Source: Frankia sp. AgB1.9
GTDB taxonomy: Bacteria > Actinomycetota > Actinomycetes > Frankiales > Frankiaceae
Length of the DNA stretch: 63,973 bases
Direction of reading: 5' to 3'
NCBI RefSeq assembly: GCF_016786355.1
Contig: NZ_JADWYX010000014.1
Span: 1-63,973, forward strand
Made by a program: the position numbers and the translations under genes. Of this stretch, positions 44,621 through 52,961 are shown one piece after another; position 1 is the stretch's first letter; each line of letters starts with the position of its first letter. Under the pieces are notes generated by a model. It worked only from the letters and a program-made list of their open reading frames with translations, was not told where the DNA came from and searched no databases.

Positions 44621-45595
44621 GTGGATCTCAACCTGCGGCTCGTGCGGTATTTCGTCACGGTCGCGGAGGAACGCCATTTCGGCCGGGCGGCGACGCGGTT
44701 GTTCATCGCTCAGCCGTCCCTGTCGGTCCAGATCCGGCGCCTCGAACAGGAGCTCGGCACCCCGCTGCTGATCCGGTCGACCCGGCAGGTCGAGCTGACC
44801 GGCGCGGGGGAGCGGTTCCTCGTCGCGGCGCGGCGGCTGCTCGCCGCGGCGGCGGACGCCGAGGCCGCGGTGGCCGACGCCGAGGTGCTGCGGCTGGCGA
44901 GCATCCTCGACGGCCTGGACACGGTGCCGCTCATCCTGCGCACGCTGCGCCGCCGGGACCCCCTGCTGGAGGTCGTCCACGGGATCAACGGCATGCCGCG
45001 CCAGGTGGCCGAGGTCCGCGCCGGCCGCCTCGACGTCGCCGTCGGCCTGATCCGCGACGTGCCGGCCGACCTGGAGATGGAGCTGGTCCGGCTGGACCCG
45101 GTCCGGGTCGTGCTGCGGGCGGACAACCCGCTCGCCCGCGGCTCCGCCGTCGCCGTGGCCGATCTCGGCGACGCCACCTGGGTGTTCGGCAACACCGAGC
45201 ACACGCCGGACTGGATCGACTTCGTGCTGGGCTTCCTCGCCGAGGCGGGGCTGCGGCCGCGTCCGTCGCCGTCGGCGCAGACGCCGTTGTCCGCCATGCT
45301 CGAACAGGTTCGCGAGGGGGACGGCGTGGCCGCCTGGCCCGAGTCGTGCCCCGCGCCCGGCCCCGATCTCGTCGTCCGGCCGCTCGTGCGCCCGTCGCCG
45401 GTCTACCCGTGGTACGTGCTCTGGCACCGCGACCGGCTCACCCGCGGCGTCCAGGCCTTCCGGGCCGCGGCCCGCGGCGCCGCAGGCGAGCATGGCTGGA
45501 TGGCGGCGCTCCCGCCCGCGCCACCGCGCAGGCTGCCGTCCCCGGCGACCGCGAGTCCCACGGTGCCCGGGCCGGTTTCTGTCGATCTCCACTGA
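44621..45595 (+). CDS. LysR-family transcriptional regulator
   Basis: 324 aa from GTG 44621 (MDLNLRLVRYFVTVAEE start). Winged helix HFGRAATRLFIAQPSLSVQIRRLEQELGTPLL, then a LysR substrate-binding domain (DVAVGLIRDVPADLEMELVR; VRVVLRADNPLA). It is divergent from the amidohydrolase gene across a 195-bp region, which is the usual arrangement for its target. Confidence 0.88.
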   Translation: MDLNLRLVRYFVTVAEERHFGRAATRLFIAQPSLSVQIRRLEQELGTPLLIRSTRQVELTGAGERFLVAARRLLAAAADAEAAVADAEVLRLASILDGLDTVPLILRTLRRRDPLLEVVHGINGMPRQVAEVRAGRLDVAVGLIRDVPADLEMELVRLDPVRVVLRADNPLARGSAVAVADLGDATWVFGNTEHTPDWIDFVLGFLAEAGLRPRPSPSAQTPLSAMLEQVREGDGVAAWPESCPAPGPDLVVRPLVRPSPVYPWYVLWHRDRLTRGVQAFRAAARGAAGEHGWMAALPPAPPRRLPSPATASPTVPGPVSVDLH

Positions 45596-45619
45596 TCTGT
45601 GGTGACAGCAACCTCACCC

Positions 45620-47500
45620 TCAGGTCGGCCGAAGGTCTCTGGTCAGCTGGACCAGCAGGACGGCGATGTCGTCCTGCTGGGGCTCGTCGCCCGCGACCTC
45701 CCGGATGAGCCCGTCGGCGAGCTCCTCCAGGTCGGCGCGGACCAGCCCGGTGCGGGCGGCGGCGGTGGACGGCGCGTACCTGGCGAGGCGAGCGGCCGCC
45801 AGGTCGATGCCGTCGTCGATGTCCCGGCCGCGTTGCTCGACCAGCCCGTCGGTGTAGAGAAGCAGGGTCGAGCCGGCGGGGAACGGGACGCTGACCTCTT
45901 CGCGGCCTCGGGCGGTCGCGACGCCCAGCATGATCGACTGGGCGCCGGTGAGTGGCCGCACAGTGGGTTCCCCGGTTCCGCCGAGGCTGAGCAATGGCGG
46001 GAGATGACCGGCGTTGGCGTAGGTGAGCGTCGCGCCGCCCCCAGCCCAGTCCGGCTCCAGGATGGCGAAGAAGGCGGTCGCGAAGCTGTCCATGGCGAGT
46101 CCCTGGACGAGCCGGTCGAGGCGGTCGAGAACCTCGCCGGGGCCGACCAGCTCCCAGGCGTAGGCCCGCAGGGTGCTGCGGAACTGCGCCATCGCCGTGG
46201 CCGCGGGCAGGTCGTGGCCCATGACGTCCCCGATCGCGAGCCCGAACCTGCCACCGGGCAGCAACAGCACGTCGTACCAGTCGCCGCCGACGCGAGCCGT
46301 GTCGCTGGCCGGAAGGTAGCGGGCGGCGAAGGTCAGCCCGGGAACGGTCGGCATGTCGGGCAACAGACTGCGCTGCAACGTCTCGGCGACGGCGTGCGCG
46401 CGCCCGTACAGGTGGGCGTTCTCCAGCAGCAGGCTGGCACGCCGGCCGAGCTCGACGGTGAGGTTGAGGTCGTCGCGGTCGTAGTGGCGCGTGGACGCCG
46501 TCGTGCTGATCAGGCGCAGGGCGCCGACGGGCCGCCCGCCGACGGACAGCGGGACCGCGATGATCGAGCGTGGCCGCAGCCGGCGGTAGGCGTCGAGCTG
46601 CACGGGGCAGGTGGTGGCCGCGGCCAGGTCGGCCTCGCCTACCTGGGAGATCAGGATCGGCTCGCCGGTGGCAAGGATCTGGCCGACGAGTCCCCGCGCC
46701 GGGCCGGCGGGCTCGCCGGCCGCCTCTGCCGCGGTGAAGGCGGCGACGAGCCCGGCGTCGAGGCCGGTGAGCGCGATGCGGCGCGACCCCTCGCCGCCGG
46801 CCAGGTCACCGGCGAAGTCGACTCCGGCACTTTCGGTCCCGGCCAGGTCGACCGCGGCCAGGTCTGCCAGCCCCGGCACGAGCACGTCGGTCAGCGCCCG
46901 CAGGGCCTCCGGAGCCTGCCGTAGCGCTCTCACCATGCCGTTGGTCGCCGCCCAGAGCAGTTCCAGGCGCCCCCGCGCGGCCTCCTCGACCCGGGTGGCC
47001 CGCTCGGCGGCGGACCGGGTGCGCCGCTCCCGGTCGAGCAGCTCCTCCCGTTCGGCCCTGGCCTCGACCCGGGCGGTCACGTCGTCCTGCACGCCGACGA
47101 AATGGGTGAGTCGGCCGGCCCGGTCGAAGACTGGAGCCAGCACGATCTCGTTCCAGAAGGTGCTGCCGTCCTTGCGGTAGTTCAGCAGCTCGACCCGGGC
47201 TGGGCGCCGCTCCCGCACGGCGTCCCCGAGCTGCGCGGCCGTCGCGCGGTCGCTGCGCGGTCCCTGCAGGAACCGGCAGTTACGTCCCACGGCCTCGGCG
47301 AACGGGTAGCCGGTCGTCCGGGTGAAGGCGTCGTTGACCCAGATCAACGGGGTGTCGGGCTGGTGCGGGTCGGCGATCGTGAAGCTCACGTCGATGCTCT
47401 GCAGGGCACGCAGATGAAGATCGGTCGTGGCTTCGGGCCCCTCGCCGTGGGTGCTCCGCCGATCCCGCCGCGCACCCACTCCGTCACTGTAGGTCCGCAC
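45620..47500 (-). CDS. LOV-GAF-SpoIIE (PP2C) phosphatase, probable blue-light sensor
   Basis: 626 aa from GTG 47500 (later starts possible). Residues ~30-145 form a LOV-type PAS domain with the flavin-adduct motif GRNCRFLQG (Cys at about 75), NYRKDG and GVQDDVT (Gln). A short coiled coil and GAF domain (about 165-350) follow. The PP2C/SpoIIE domain has GGDWYDVLLL, IGDVMGHDLPAA, YANAGHLPPLL, LLLYTDGLVE and QQDDIAVLL (metal Asp residues). Light adduct formation is expected to control dephosphorylation of an anti-sigma antagonist, but no such partner gene is adjacent. Confidence 0.85.
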   Translation of the reverse strand: MRTYSDGVGARRDRRSTHGEGPEATTDLHLRALQSIDVSFTIADPHQPDTPLIWVNDAFTRTTGYPFAEAVGRNCRFLQGPRSDRATAAQLGDAVRERRPARVELLNYRKDGSTFWNEIVLAPVFDRAGRLTHFVGVQDDVTARVEARAEREELLDRERRTRSAAERATRVEEAARGRLELLWAATNGMVRALRQAPEALRALTDVLVPGLADLAAVDLAGTESAGVDFAGDLAGGEGSRRIALTGLDAGLVAAFTAAEAAGEPAGPARGLVGQILATGEPILISQVGEADLAAATTCPVQLDAYRRLRPRSIIAVPLSVGGRPVGALRLISTTASTRHYDRDDLNLTVELGRRASLLLENAHLYGRAHAVAETLQRSLLPDMPTVPGLTFAARYLPASDTARVGGDWYDVLLLPGGRFGLAIGDVMGHDLPAATAMAQFRSTLRAYAWELVGPGEVLDRLDRLVQGLAMDSFATAFFAILEPDWAGGGATLTYANAGHLPPLLSLGGTGEPTVRPLTGAQSIMLGVATARGREEVSVPFPAGSTLLLYTDGLVEQRGRDIDDGIDLAAARLARYAPSTAAARTGLVRADLEELADGLIREVAGDEPQQDDIAVLLVQLTRDLRPT

Positions 47501-47551
47501 CGGACTGGCGGCCGGTCGAGCGAGATCGGCGCCGCCCCGAGCCCGCCGCGT

Positions 47552-48205
47552 CTACGGCTGGCCGGCGGGGTGCCAGCGTTCCTGGTGGATCGCCTGCCGC
47601 AACGGGCGTCGGTGCGCCCAGCCGTGGCGTTCGAGGTCGGGGACGGTCTCGTGGTGGGTGACCGGTCCGAGGCACAGCCACGCGACGGGCCGGATGTCAG
47701 CCGGGATGGCGAGCAGCTCACGGACGAACGTCTCCCGGTAGAAGGAGACCCAGCCGACCCCGAGGCCCTCGGCCGTGGCCGCGAGCCACAGGTTCTCGAT
47801 CGCCAGGCAGACCGAGTACAGGCCCGCGTCGGCGATGGCATGGCGGCCCAGGACGGCCGGTGCCCCGCGTCGCTCGTCGTAGGTCACGACAACCGACAGG
47901 GTCGACTCCAGCACTCCGTCGATCTTGATCCGGCTGAAGTCGGCGGCCTGCCGCTCGTCCAGCGAGGCCGCGAAGACCGCCCGCTCCTGGTGGACGTGGC
48001 CGTGGAAGGCCGCCCTGGTCCGCTGGTCGGCGACGAGGATGAAGTCCCAGGGCTGGCTGAGGCCGACGCTGGGCGCGGCGTGCGCGGCGGTGAGCACCCG
48101 GTCGAGCGTCTCGCCGGGGATCGGCGCGCCGGTGAACTGGCCGCGTACGTCGCGTCGCTGGTGGATCGCGTCGTACAGGGACGCAGGCAGAACAGGTGTA
48201 GGCAT
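47552..48205 (-). CDS. bluB: 5,6-dimethylbenzimidazole synthase
   Basis: 217 aa. BluB signature: IHQRRDVRGQFTG, LDRVLTAAHAAPSVGLSQPWDFI, GLYSVCLAIENLWLAATAEGLGVGWVSFY. It makes the lower ligand of vitamin B12 from FMNH2 and O2. ATG 48205 follows GCGGGAG, behind a cobalamin riboswitch, which matches its role. Its C-terminal end lies 51 bp from the start of the LOV phosphatase gene. Confidence 0.92.
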   Translation of the reverse strand: MPTPVLPASLYDAIHQRRDVRGQFTGAPIPGETLDRVLTAAHAAPSVGLSQPWDFILVADQRTRAAFHGHVHQERAVFAASLDERQAADFSRIKIDGVLESTLSVVVTYDERRGAPAVLGRHAIADAGLYSVCLAIENLWLAATAEGLGVGWVSFYRETFVRELLAIPADIRPVAWLCLGPVTHHETVPDLERHGWAHRRPLRQAIHQERWHPAGQP

Positions 48206-48287
48206 GGCAGGCTCCCGCTGTCCGGCCGCCCTGGCCGGCTGCTACACCGGGGGCGGCACCCGCGCGGGGCCGGTCTTCGGACTCCCG

Positions 48288-48450
48288 GATCGACGCCGGC
48301 TGTCCGCCTTCCCAGACCCTGAGGCCCAGTGGCCGCGCGTGGCGCGTGGACAGCGACTTCCCGGTTACCGCGGCGGGCCCGTGCCGGACTCACACCGGCT
48401 TCCCGATTCTCCCCGGTCGCCCGGGGCACCCCACAAACGATGCCGTCGGG
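48288..48450 (-). promoter_or_regulatory. Cobalamin riboswitch upstream of bluB
   Basis: On the minus strand, the conserved aptamer is clear: AGAATCGGGAAGCCGGTG, then GAGTCCGGCACGGGCCCGCC, CGGTAACCGGG, GCCACTGG and TGGGAAGGCGG. The B12 box maps near 48366-48405 and the closing GGGAAGGC near 48306-48314. The remaining leader to ATG 48205 holds GC hairpins that can cover the ribosome site. Confidence 0.92.
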
Positions 48451-48549
48451 CACGTTATCAGGGCTTGGCGCCCGCCGCCCGCCCGTCCGGAGCGGATGAT
48501 GGGACCGGCGACAAAAGCCAGTGCCGCGACCGCCAACGTCTGCCCGTCA

Positions 48550-48630
48550 CCTTGATCGCTGTTTTCGCCCTCGGGTGGCTACGAAACAGACCCGGTAACG
48601 ACCACCGGAGGGCCGAGACGGCGATCATGG
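48550..48630. repeat. Dispersed palindromic repeat, copy 2
   Basis: Arms 48550-48580 and 48600-48630 form an imperfect hairpin. The left arm (CTTGATCGCTGTTTTCGCCC) aligns with the left arm of the copy at 22042-22133 (CTTGATCGCCGTTTGCGCCC). It lies between bluB and helR, outside coding sequence. Confidence 0.65.
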
Positions 48631-48727
48631 AACGCCGAAGCGGGCGAACCTTGCCGGAGGCGGCACTAGATCAACAAAAAAGGCGGGAGTTCGCACCCCT
48701 CGCCACTCTCAACGTATAGCGCACCTG

Positions 48728-48746
48728 GGGGCTTGCGGCAAGACCC
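48728..48746 (+). promoter_or_regulatory. Rifamycin-associated element (RAE) upstream of helR
   Basis: GGGGCTTGCGGCAAGACCC differs at one base from the described RAE palindrome GGGGCTTGCGGCAAGGCCC. It lies ~96 bp before the helR GTG. RAE is known to mediate induction of rifamycin-resistance genes in actinobacteria. Confidence 0.88.
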
Positions 48747-48841
48747 GGGTCGTACCGCAGAATCGGCGGTCTGGCCAGAACCTGCGGATATTGAGGACGC
48801 TGAATGCGTGTGTTGTTGTCGATGTTTCGGGTGGCGCTGAC

Positions 48842-51001
48842 GTGACCCCGCTGACCACGAGCGCGTTCGACCTCCCGGCGCACCTCGCCGCCAAGGCCGA
48901 CCCGGCCCTGATCGCCGGCGACGAAAAGCATTTCGTGGCCATCGCGGACAGCCTCGCGGAGTCGATCGCCGAGCTGTCCGACCGCCTCGACGCCGAGCGC
49001 CGGGCTCCGGGCGGCAAGGGCCAGGCGGCGATGGACCGGGACCTGGAGGTCCACCGGCTGACCGCCCGACTGCGCACCCTGCGCCGCTTCGGCCTTGACC
49101 TCTGCCTCGGCCGCATCGTCGACGCGGACAGCCCGGAGCCGGTGTACGTCGGGCGACTGGGCCTCACCGACCGCGCCGGGCGCCGGCTGCTGCTCGACTG
49201 GCGCTCGCCCGCGGCAGAGCCGTTCTTCGGGGCGACCCACGCCAACCCGATGGGTCTGGCCAGCCGCCGCCGGTACCGCTGGGCCCGGGGTCGGATCAGC
49301 GACTACTGGGACGAGGTGTTCACCTCGGACGGGTTCGAGGGCCATGCCGCCCTCGACGACCAGTCCGCCTTCATCGCCAGCCTGGGCGGCAACCGCACCG
49401 CGCGGATGCGGGATGTGCTCGGCACGATCCAGGCCGACCAGGACGCCATCATCCGCGCCGGATCTCGCGGCGCTCTGGTCGTCGACGGCGGGCCGGGCAC
49501 CGGGAAGACCGTCGTCGCACTGCACCGGTCCGCCTACCTGCTCTACTCCGACCCGCGCCTCGGCCACCGCCGGGGTGGCGTGCTGTTCGTCGGTCCGCAC
49601 CAGCCCTACCTGGCCTACGTCGCCGATGTCCTGCCGAGCCTCGGCGAGGAGGGTGTGCAGACCTGCACCCTGCGGGATCTCGTCGCCGAGGGCGCCACGG
49701 CGACGGTCGAGGCCGACCCGGCGGTGGCCCGGCTGAAGGCGTCCGCGGACCTGGTGAAGGCGATCGAGACGGCCGTCCGGTTCTACGAGGAGCCGCCGAC
49801 CGAGGGAATGACGGTCACCATCGACGGGGCCGACACCTGGCTGAGCGCCGAGGACTGGGCCGAGGCGTTCGACGCGGCCGAGCCTGGCATGGCTCACAAC
49901 GAGGCCCGCGACCGGATCCTGGAGGCGCTGCTCACGATCCTGACGGACAAGCAGGCCGGCGACCTCCCGCCGCGGTTGCTGCGCCGTGCGCTCCTGCAGA
50001 ACAAGGAACTGCTCGGGACGCTGAACAGCGCGTGGCCGCTGCTCGAAGCCGCCGACCTCGTCGCCGACCTGTGGTCGGTGCCCGCCTACCTGCGCAAGTG
50101 CGCTCCGTGGCTCTCCGCCGGCGACGTCCAGAAACTGCGGCGTCGGGGCGCCCAGGCCTGGACGGTGTCCGACCTGCCGCTCCTGGACGCGGCCCGCCAG
50201 CGGCTCGGCGACCCGGCGGCCTCCCGGCGCCGGCGCCGGCGCTCGGCGGCCGTCGCCGCGGAACGCGAGGGGATGGCGCGGGTCGTCGACAACCTGATCC
50301 AGTCCGACGACGACGGCGAAGGCGTGGTGACGATCCTGCGCGGCGAGGACATCCAGACCCACTGGGTCGACGAGGACGCGCTGGCCGAGCCCGACCGGGA
50401 CGTGCTCGCCGGGCCGTTCGCGCACGTCGTCGTGGACGAGGCCCAGGAGCTCACCGACGCGGAATGGCAGATGCTGCTGCTGCGCTGCCCGTCCCGCAGC
50501 TTCACCATCGTCGGGGACCGGGCGCAGGCCAGGCACGGGTTCACCGAGTCGTGGCAGGAACGACTCGGCCGGGTCGGGCTCGACCGGGTGACCCTGGCCT
50601 CGCTGAGCATCAACTACCGGACGCCCGAGGAGGTCATGGCCGCGGCCGAGCCCGTCATCCGCGCCGCGCTGCCGGACGCCAACGTGCCGACCTCGATCCG
50701 CGCGAACGGCCGTCCGGTCGTCCACGGATCCGTCGCCGAGCTGGGCTCGATCCTCGACGGCTGGCTTGCCGAGAACGCCGACGGGATCGCCTGCGTCATC
50801 AGCACCCGTGCCAACCAGACCTGGACGTTCCCGGCGACGTCGCGCGTCCGGTCGTTGACGCCCGAGCTGTCGAAGGGCCTCGAGTTCGACCTGGTCGTCC
50901 TCGTCGACCCGGAGACGTTCGGCACGGGCATCGAGGGAGCCGTCGACCGCTATGTCGCGATGACCCGGGCCACCCAGCAGCTCGTCATTCTGACGAGCTG
51001 A
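48842..51001 (+). CDS. helR: RNA polymerase-recycling ATPase HelR
   Basis: 719 aa from GTG 48842. HelD-like/UvrD fold: LSDRLDAERRAPGGKGQAAMDRDLEVHRLT (N-terminal coiled coil), YVGRLGLTDRAGRRLLLDWRSPAAEPFF, Walker A DGGPGTGKTVVALHRSAYLL, Walker B VVVDEAQELTDAEWQ, VGDRAQARHGFTESW, SINYRTPEEVM and YVAMTRATQQLVIL. HelR displaces rifamycins from, and recycles, RNA polymerase, giving tolerance. The RAE box upstream supports HelR over other HelD proteins. Its end overlaps the convergent 110-aa gene by 17 bp. Confidence 0.9.
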   Translation: MTPLTTSAFDLPAHLAAKADPALIAGDEKHFVAIADSLAESIAELSDRLDAERRAPGGKGQAAMDRDLEVHRLTARLRTLRRFGLDLCLGRIVDADSPEPVYVGRLGLTDRAGRRLLLDWRSPAAEPFFGATHANPMGLASRRRYRWARGRISDYWDEVFTSDGFEGHAALDDQSAFIASLGGNRTARMRDVLGTIQADQDAIIRAGSRGALVVDGGPGTGKTVVALHRSAYLLYSDPRLGHRRGGVLFVGPHQPYLAYVADVLPSLGEEGVQTCTLRDLVAEGATATVEADPAVARLKASADLVKAIETAVRFYEEPPTEGMTVTIDGADTWLSAEDWAEAFDAAEPGMAHNEARDRILEALLTILTDKQAGDLPPRLLRRALLQNKELLGTLNSAWPLLEAADLVADLWSVPAYLRKCAPWLSAGDVQKLRRRGAQAWTVSDLPLLDAARQRLGDPAASRRRRRRSAAVAAEREGMARVVDNLIQSDDDGEGVVTILRGEDIQTHWVDEDALAEPDRDVLAGPFAHVVVDEAQELTDAEWQMLLLRCPSRSFTIVGDRAQARHGFTESWQERLGRVGLDRVTLASLSINYRTPEEVMAAAEPVIRAALPDANVPTSIRANGRPVVHGSVAELGSILDGWLAENADGIACVISTRANQTWTFPATSRVRSLTPELSKGLEFDLVVLVDPETFGTGIEGAVDRYVAMTRATQQLVILTS

Positions 51002-51317
51002 CCGCCTGGCCGGTGGGGTCGAGGCCGCGGAAGAAGCGAACCACCGGCGGCGGGCTGAGCTGGACGCGTTCCGGCCGGGACATCGTGCCCGACGCCTGCG
51101 CGAGGCCGAGGGCCGCCTTGGCCGCCTCGACGTCGCCGTCGATCTCGTAGACCGCGAGGAAGGTGTCGGCGTCGAGCGACGCCAGCCGGCGGGCGGAGAC
51201 GAAGCCGTCCACCTTGAGGATCTCGGGCAGGTGCGTCTGGTCGTACCACTCGTGGTAGGCCGCGAGCTCCTCGGGAGAGCTGGGCCGGGATTCGACGATG
51301 AGCAGGCCGCTGGGCAT
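50985..51317 (-). CDS. Small ferredoxin-fold protein (DUF4286/EthD-like)
   Basis: 110 aa. LLIVESRPSSPEELAAYHEWYDQTHLPEILKV has the YxEWYdxxHlPEil pattern of dimeric alpha/beta-barrel proteins (EthD, DUF4286). Such proteins often belong to oxygenase or polyketide clusters. It is 55 bp after the amidohydrolase gene, so probably the last gene of that operon. Confidence 0.7.
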   Translation of the reverse strand: MPSGLLIVESRPSSPEELAAYHEWYDQTHLPEILKVDGFVSARRLASLDADTFLAVYEIDGDVEAAKAALGLAQASGTMSRPERVQLSPPPVVRFFRGLDPTGQAVSSSE

Positions 51318-51372
51318 GCGGAGGTCCCTTCGGGTTGTCGTCAGGCGCCTTCGTTGTTCAGGCGCCTCTGTG

Positions 51373-52617
51373 TCAGGCGCCCTTGTGGACGTGGCCGTCT
51401 TTCATGACGAACCGGACGTCCTGGGCGACGGTGATGTCCTGGGTCGGGTCGCCGGGCACGGCGATGATGTCGGCGAGGTAGCCGTCGCGCAGGCGGCCCA
51501 GCTCGTGGTCGCGTTCGATGAGCTCCGCGCTGGTGACGGTCGCCGCGCGCAGGGCCTGGAGCGGTGTCATGCCGCGGGCGACCAGCGCGGCCAGTTCCTT
51601 CGCATTGTCGCCGTGCGGGACGGCGGGTGCGTCGGTGCCGCAGGCGATCTTCACGCCGGCGGCGATGGCCTTGGGGAGCATGGCCCTGGCCTGGGGAAAC
51701 ACGACGGCGGCCTTCGCCTGTAGTTCCGGCGCCGCCCGGGCGATGTCCATCGCGTCGGTCAGGTAGGTGGTGGAGACCAGGAACGTGCCGGCCTCGGCCA
51801 TGAGCTTCAGCGTCTCGTCGCTGGCCAGGAAGCCGTGTTCGACGCAGTCGATCCCCGCCTCGACGCAGGCCCGGACCGCCCGGTCGCCGACCGCGTGGGC
51901 GGCGACCCGGATGTCGGCGCGGTGTGCCTCGTCGGCGATCGCGACCAGCTCCTCGTCGGAGTACTGCTGGGCGCCCGGGCCGGTGCTGTGCGACATCACG
52001 CCGCCGGAGGCGGACACCTTGATGACCTTGGCGCCGTGCCGGATCTGGTAGCGCACACAGTGGCGCACCTGGTCGACGCCGTTGGCGATCCCCTCCTCGA
52101 CGCTCAGCGGCATGATCCCCGGGGCCAGCCGCTGGAACACCGTCGGGTCCAGATGGCCGCCGTACGGGGTGACCGCATGGCCGGCCGGGACGATCCGGGG
52201 GCCTTCGACCCAACCCTGGTCGACGGCCCGCTGCAGCGCGACATCCAGGAGGTAGCCGCCGGTCTTGACCATCAGGCCCAGGTTGCGGACGGTCGTGAAC
52301 CCGGCCAGCAGAGTCTTGCGGGCGTTGATCGTCGAGCGCAGCGTCCGGTACGCCGGGTCGTCCTGAACGCCGTGCATCGGCAGCGGCAGACCCGTCGGGG
52401 TCTCCGGTCCGCCGATCAGGAGGTTGAGCTCCATGTCCATCAACCCGGGCAGCAACGTCACGTCACCCAGGTCGAGCTCCGTCGCCCCGGTGGGGAGCCG
52501 CTCCGGGTTGATCCCGGTGATCCGGTTGCCCTCGACCACGATCACCGCGGGCGACCGGACCTCGTCCGCGTCGAGGTCCAGCCAGCGGTCGGCCCGCAGG
52601 ACGAGCGGCCCGGTCAC
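51373..52617 (-). CDS. Amidohydrolase-family protein with altered first metal site
   Basis: 414 aa from GTG 52617 (GTGA overlap with the small gene upstream). It has the family pattern ADRWLDLDADEVRSPAVIVVEG, VTLLPGLMD, GAKVIKVSASGG (carboxy-Lys), RVAAHAVGDRAVRA, DCVEHGF and KIACGTDAPAVPHGD. Where relatives have the metal-binding DxHxH, this protein has DMELN, so one metal site is changed. It may still hydrolyse a cyclic amide or ester, or be altered in activity. It is in the Rieske operon. Confidence 0.75.
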   Translation of the reverse strand: MTGPLVLRADRWLDLDADEVRSPAVIVVEGNRITGINPERLPTGATELDLGDVTLLPGLMDMELNLLIGGPETPTGLPLPMHGVQDDPAYRTLRSTINARKTLLAGFTTVRNLGLMVKTGGYLLDVALQRAVDQGWVEGPRIVPAGHAVTPYGGHLDPTVFQRLAPGIMPLSVEEGIANGVDQVRHCVRYQIRHGAKVIKVSASGGVMSHSTGPGAQQYSDEELVAIADEAHRADIRVAAHAVGDRAVRACVEAGIDCVEHGFLASDETLKLMAEAGTFLVSTTYLTDAMDIARAAPELQAKAAVVFPQARAMLPKAIAAGVKIACGTDAPAVPHGDNAKELAALVARGMTPLQALRAATVTSAELIERDHELGRLRDGYLADIIAVPGDPTQDITVAQDVRFVMKDGHVHKGA

Positions 52618-52961
52618 GGCGTCGGCTCCACGAAGCAGTCGAAGCTCGTCGCGCCGGTATCCGGGACCCTCGGCTGATGCCAGATCTCGACCGGGAACGA
52701 GGCCTGGACCATCGAGTAGAGCAGGTACAGCAGGTTCAGCGCGTCGTCCGGCAGTGCGTCGTACGGCAGCTTCTCCAGGTAGGCCATGGCGTCCTCGGCG
52801 CGTGGGGTGATCGCGGCGTAGAAGACCTCCATCTCCTCGGTCGTGCTGACCAGCCGGGTGCCGTAGCGCTCGGGCTCGCTGGGCAGCGCCCACTTCGCGG
52901 CGAACGGCTCCAGATCGGCGAACTCGACCGGCAGCAGGGTGCCCGTGCTGTCGGCGTTCAT
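52614..52961 (-). CDS. Small conserved Rieske-associated protein, 115 aa
   Basis: It is paralogous to the protein at 57455-57790. Shared features are LLPxEFADLEPFAAKWxLPxExxRY, a ExMExFYxAxxPRxxxAMxYL helix and FPVEIWHQPRVPDTG at the end. It is shorter than known Rieske beta subunits (~160-180 aa) and I do not recognise a family. ATGA overlap with the Rieske gene and GTGA overlap with the amidohydrolase gene show tight coupling. A role as partner or small subunit of the oxygenase is likely. Confidence 0.65.
   Translation of the reverse strand: MNADSTGTLLPVEFADLEPFAAKWALPSEPERYGTRLVSTTEEMEVFYAAITPRAEDAMAYLEKLPYDALPDDALNLLYLLYSMVQASFPVEIWHQPRVPDTGATSFDCFVEPTP

Noticed and set aside
48671..50725. 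Long minus-strand frame opposite helR
   Set aside because: Low-complexity R/G/D/V composition typical of an antisense shadow; helR has all ATPase motifs.
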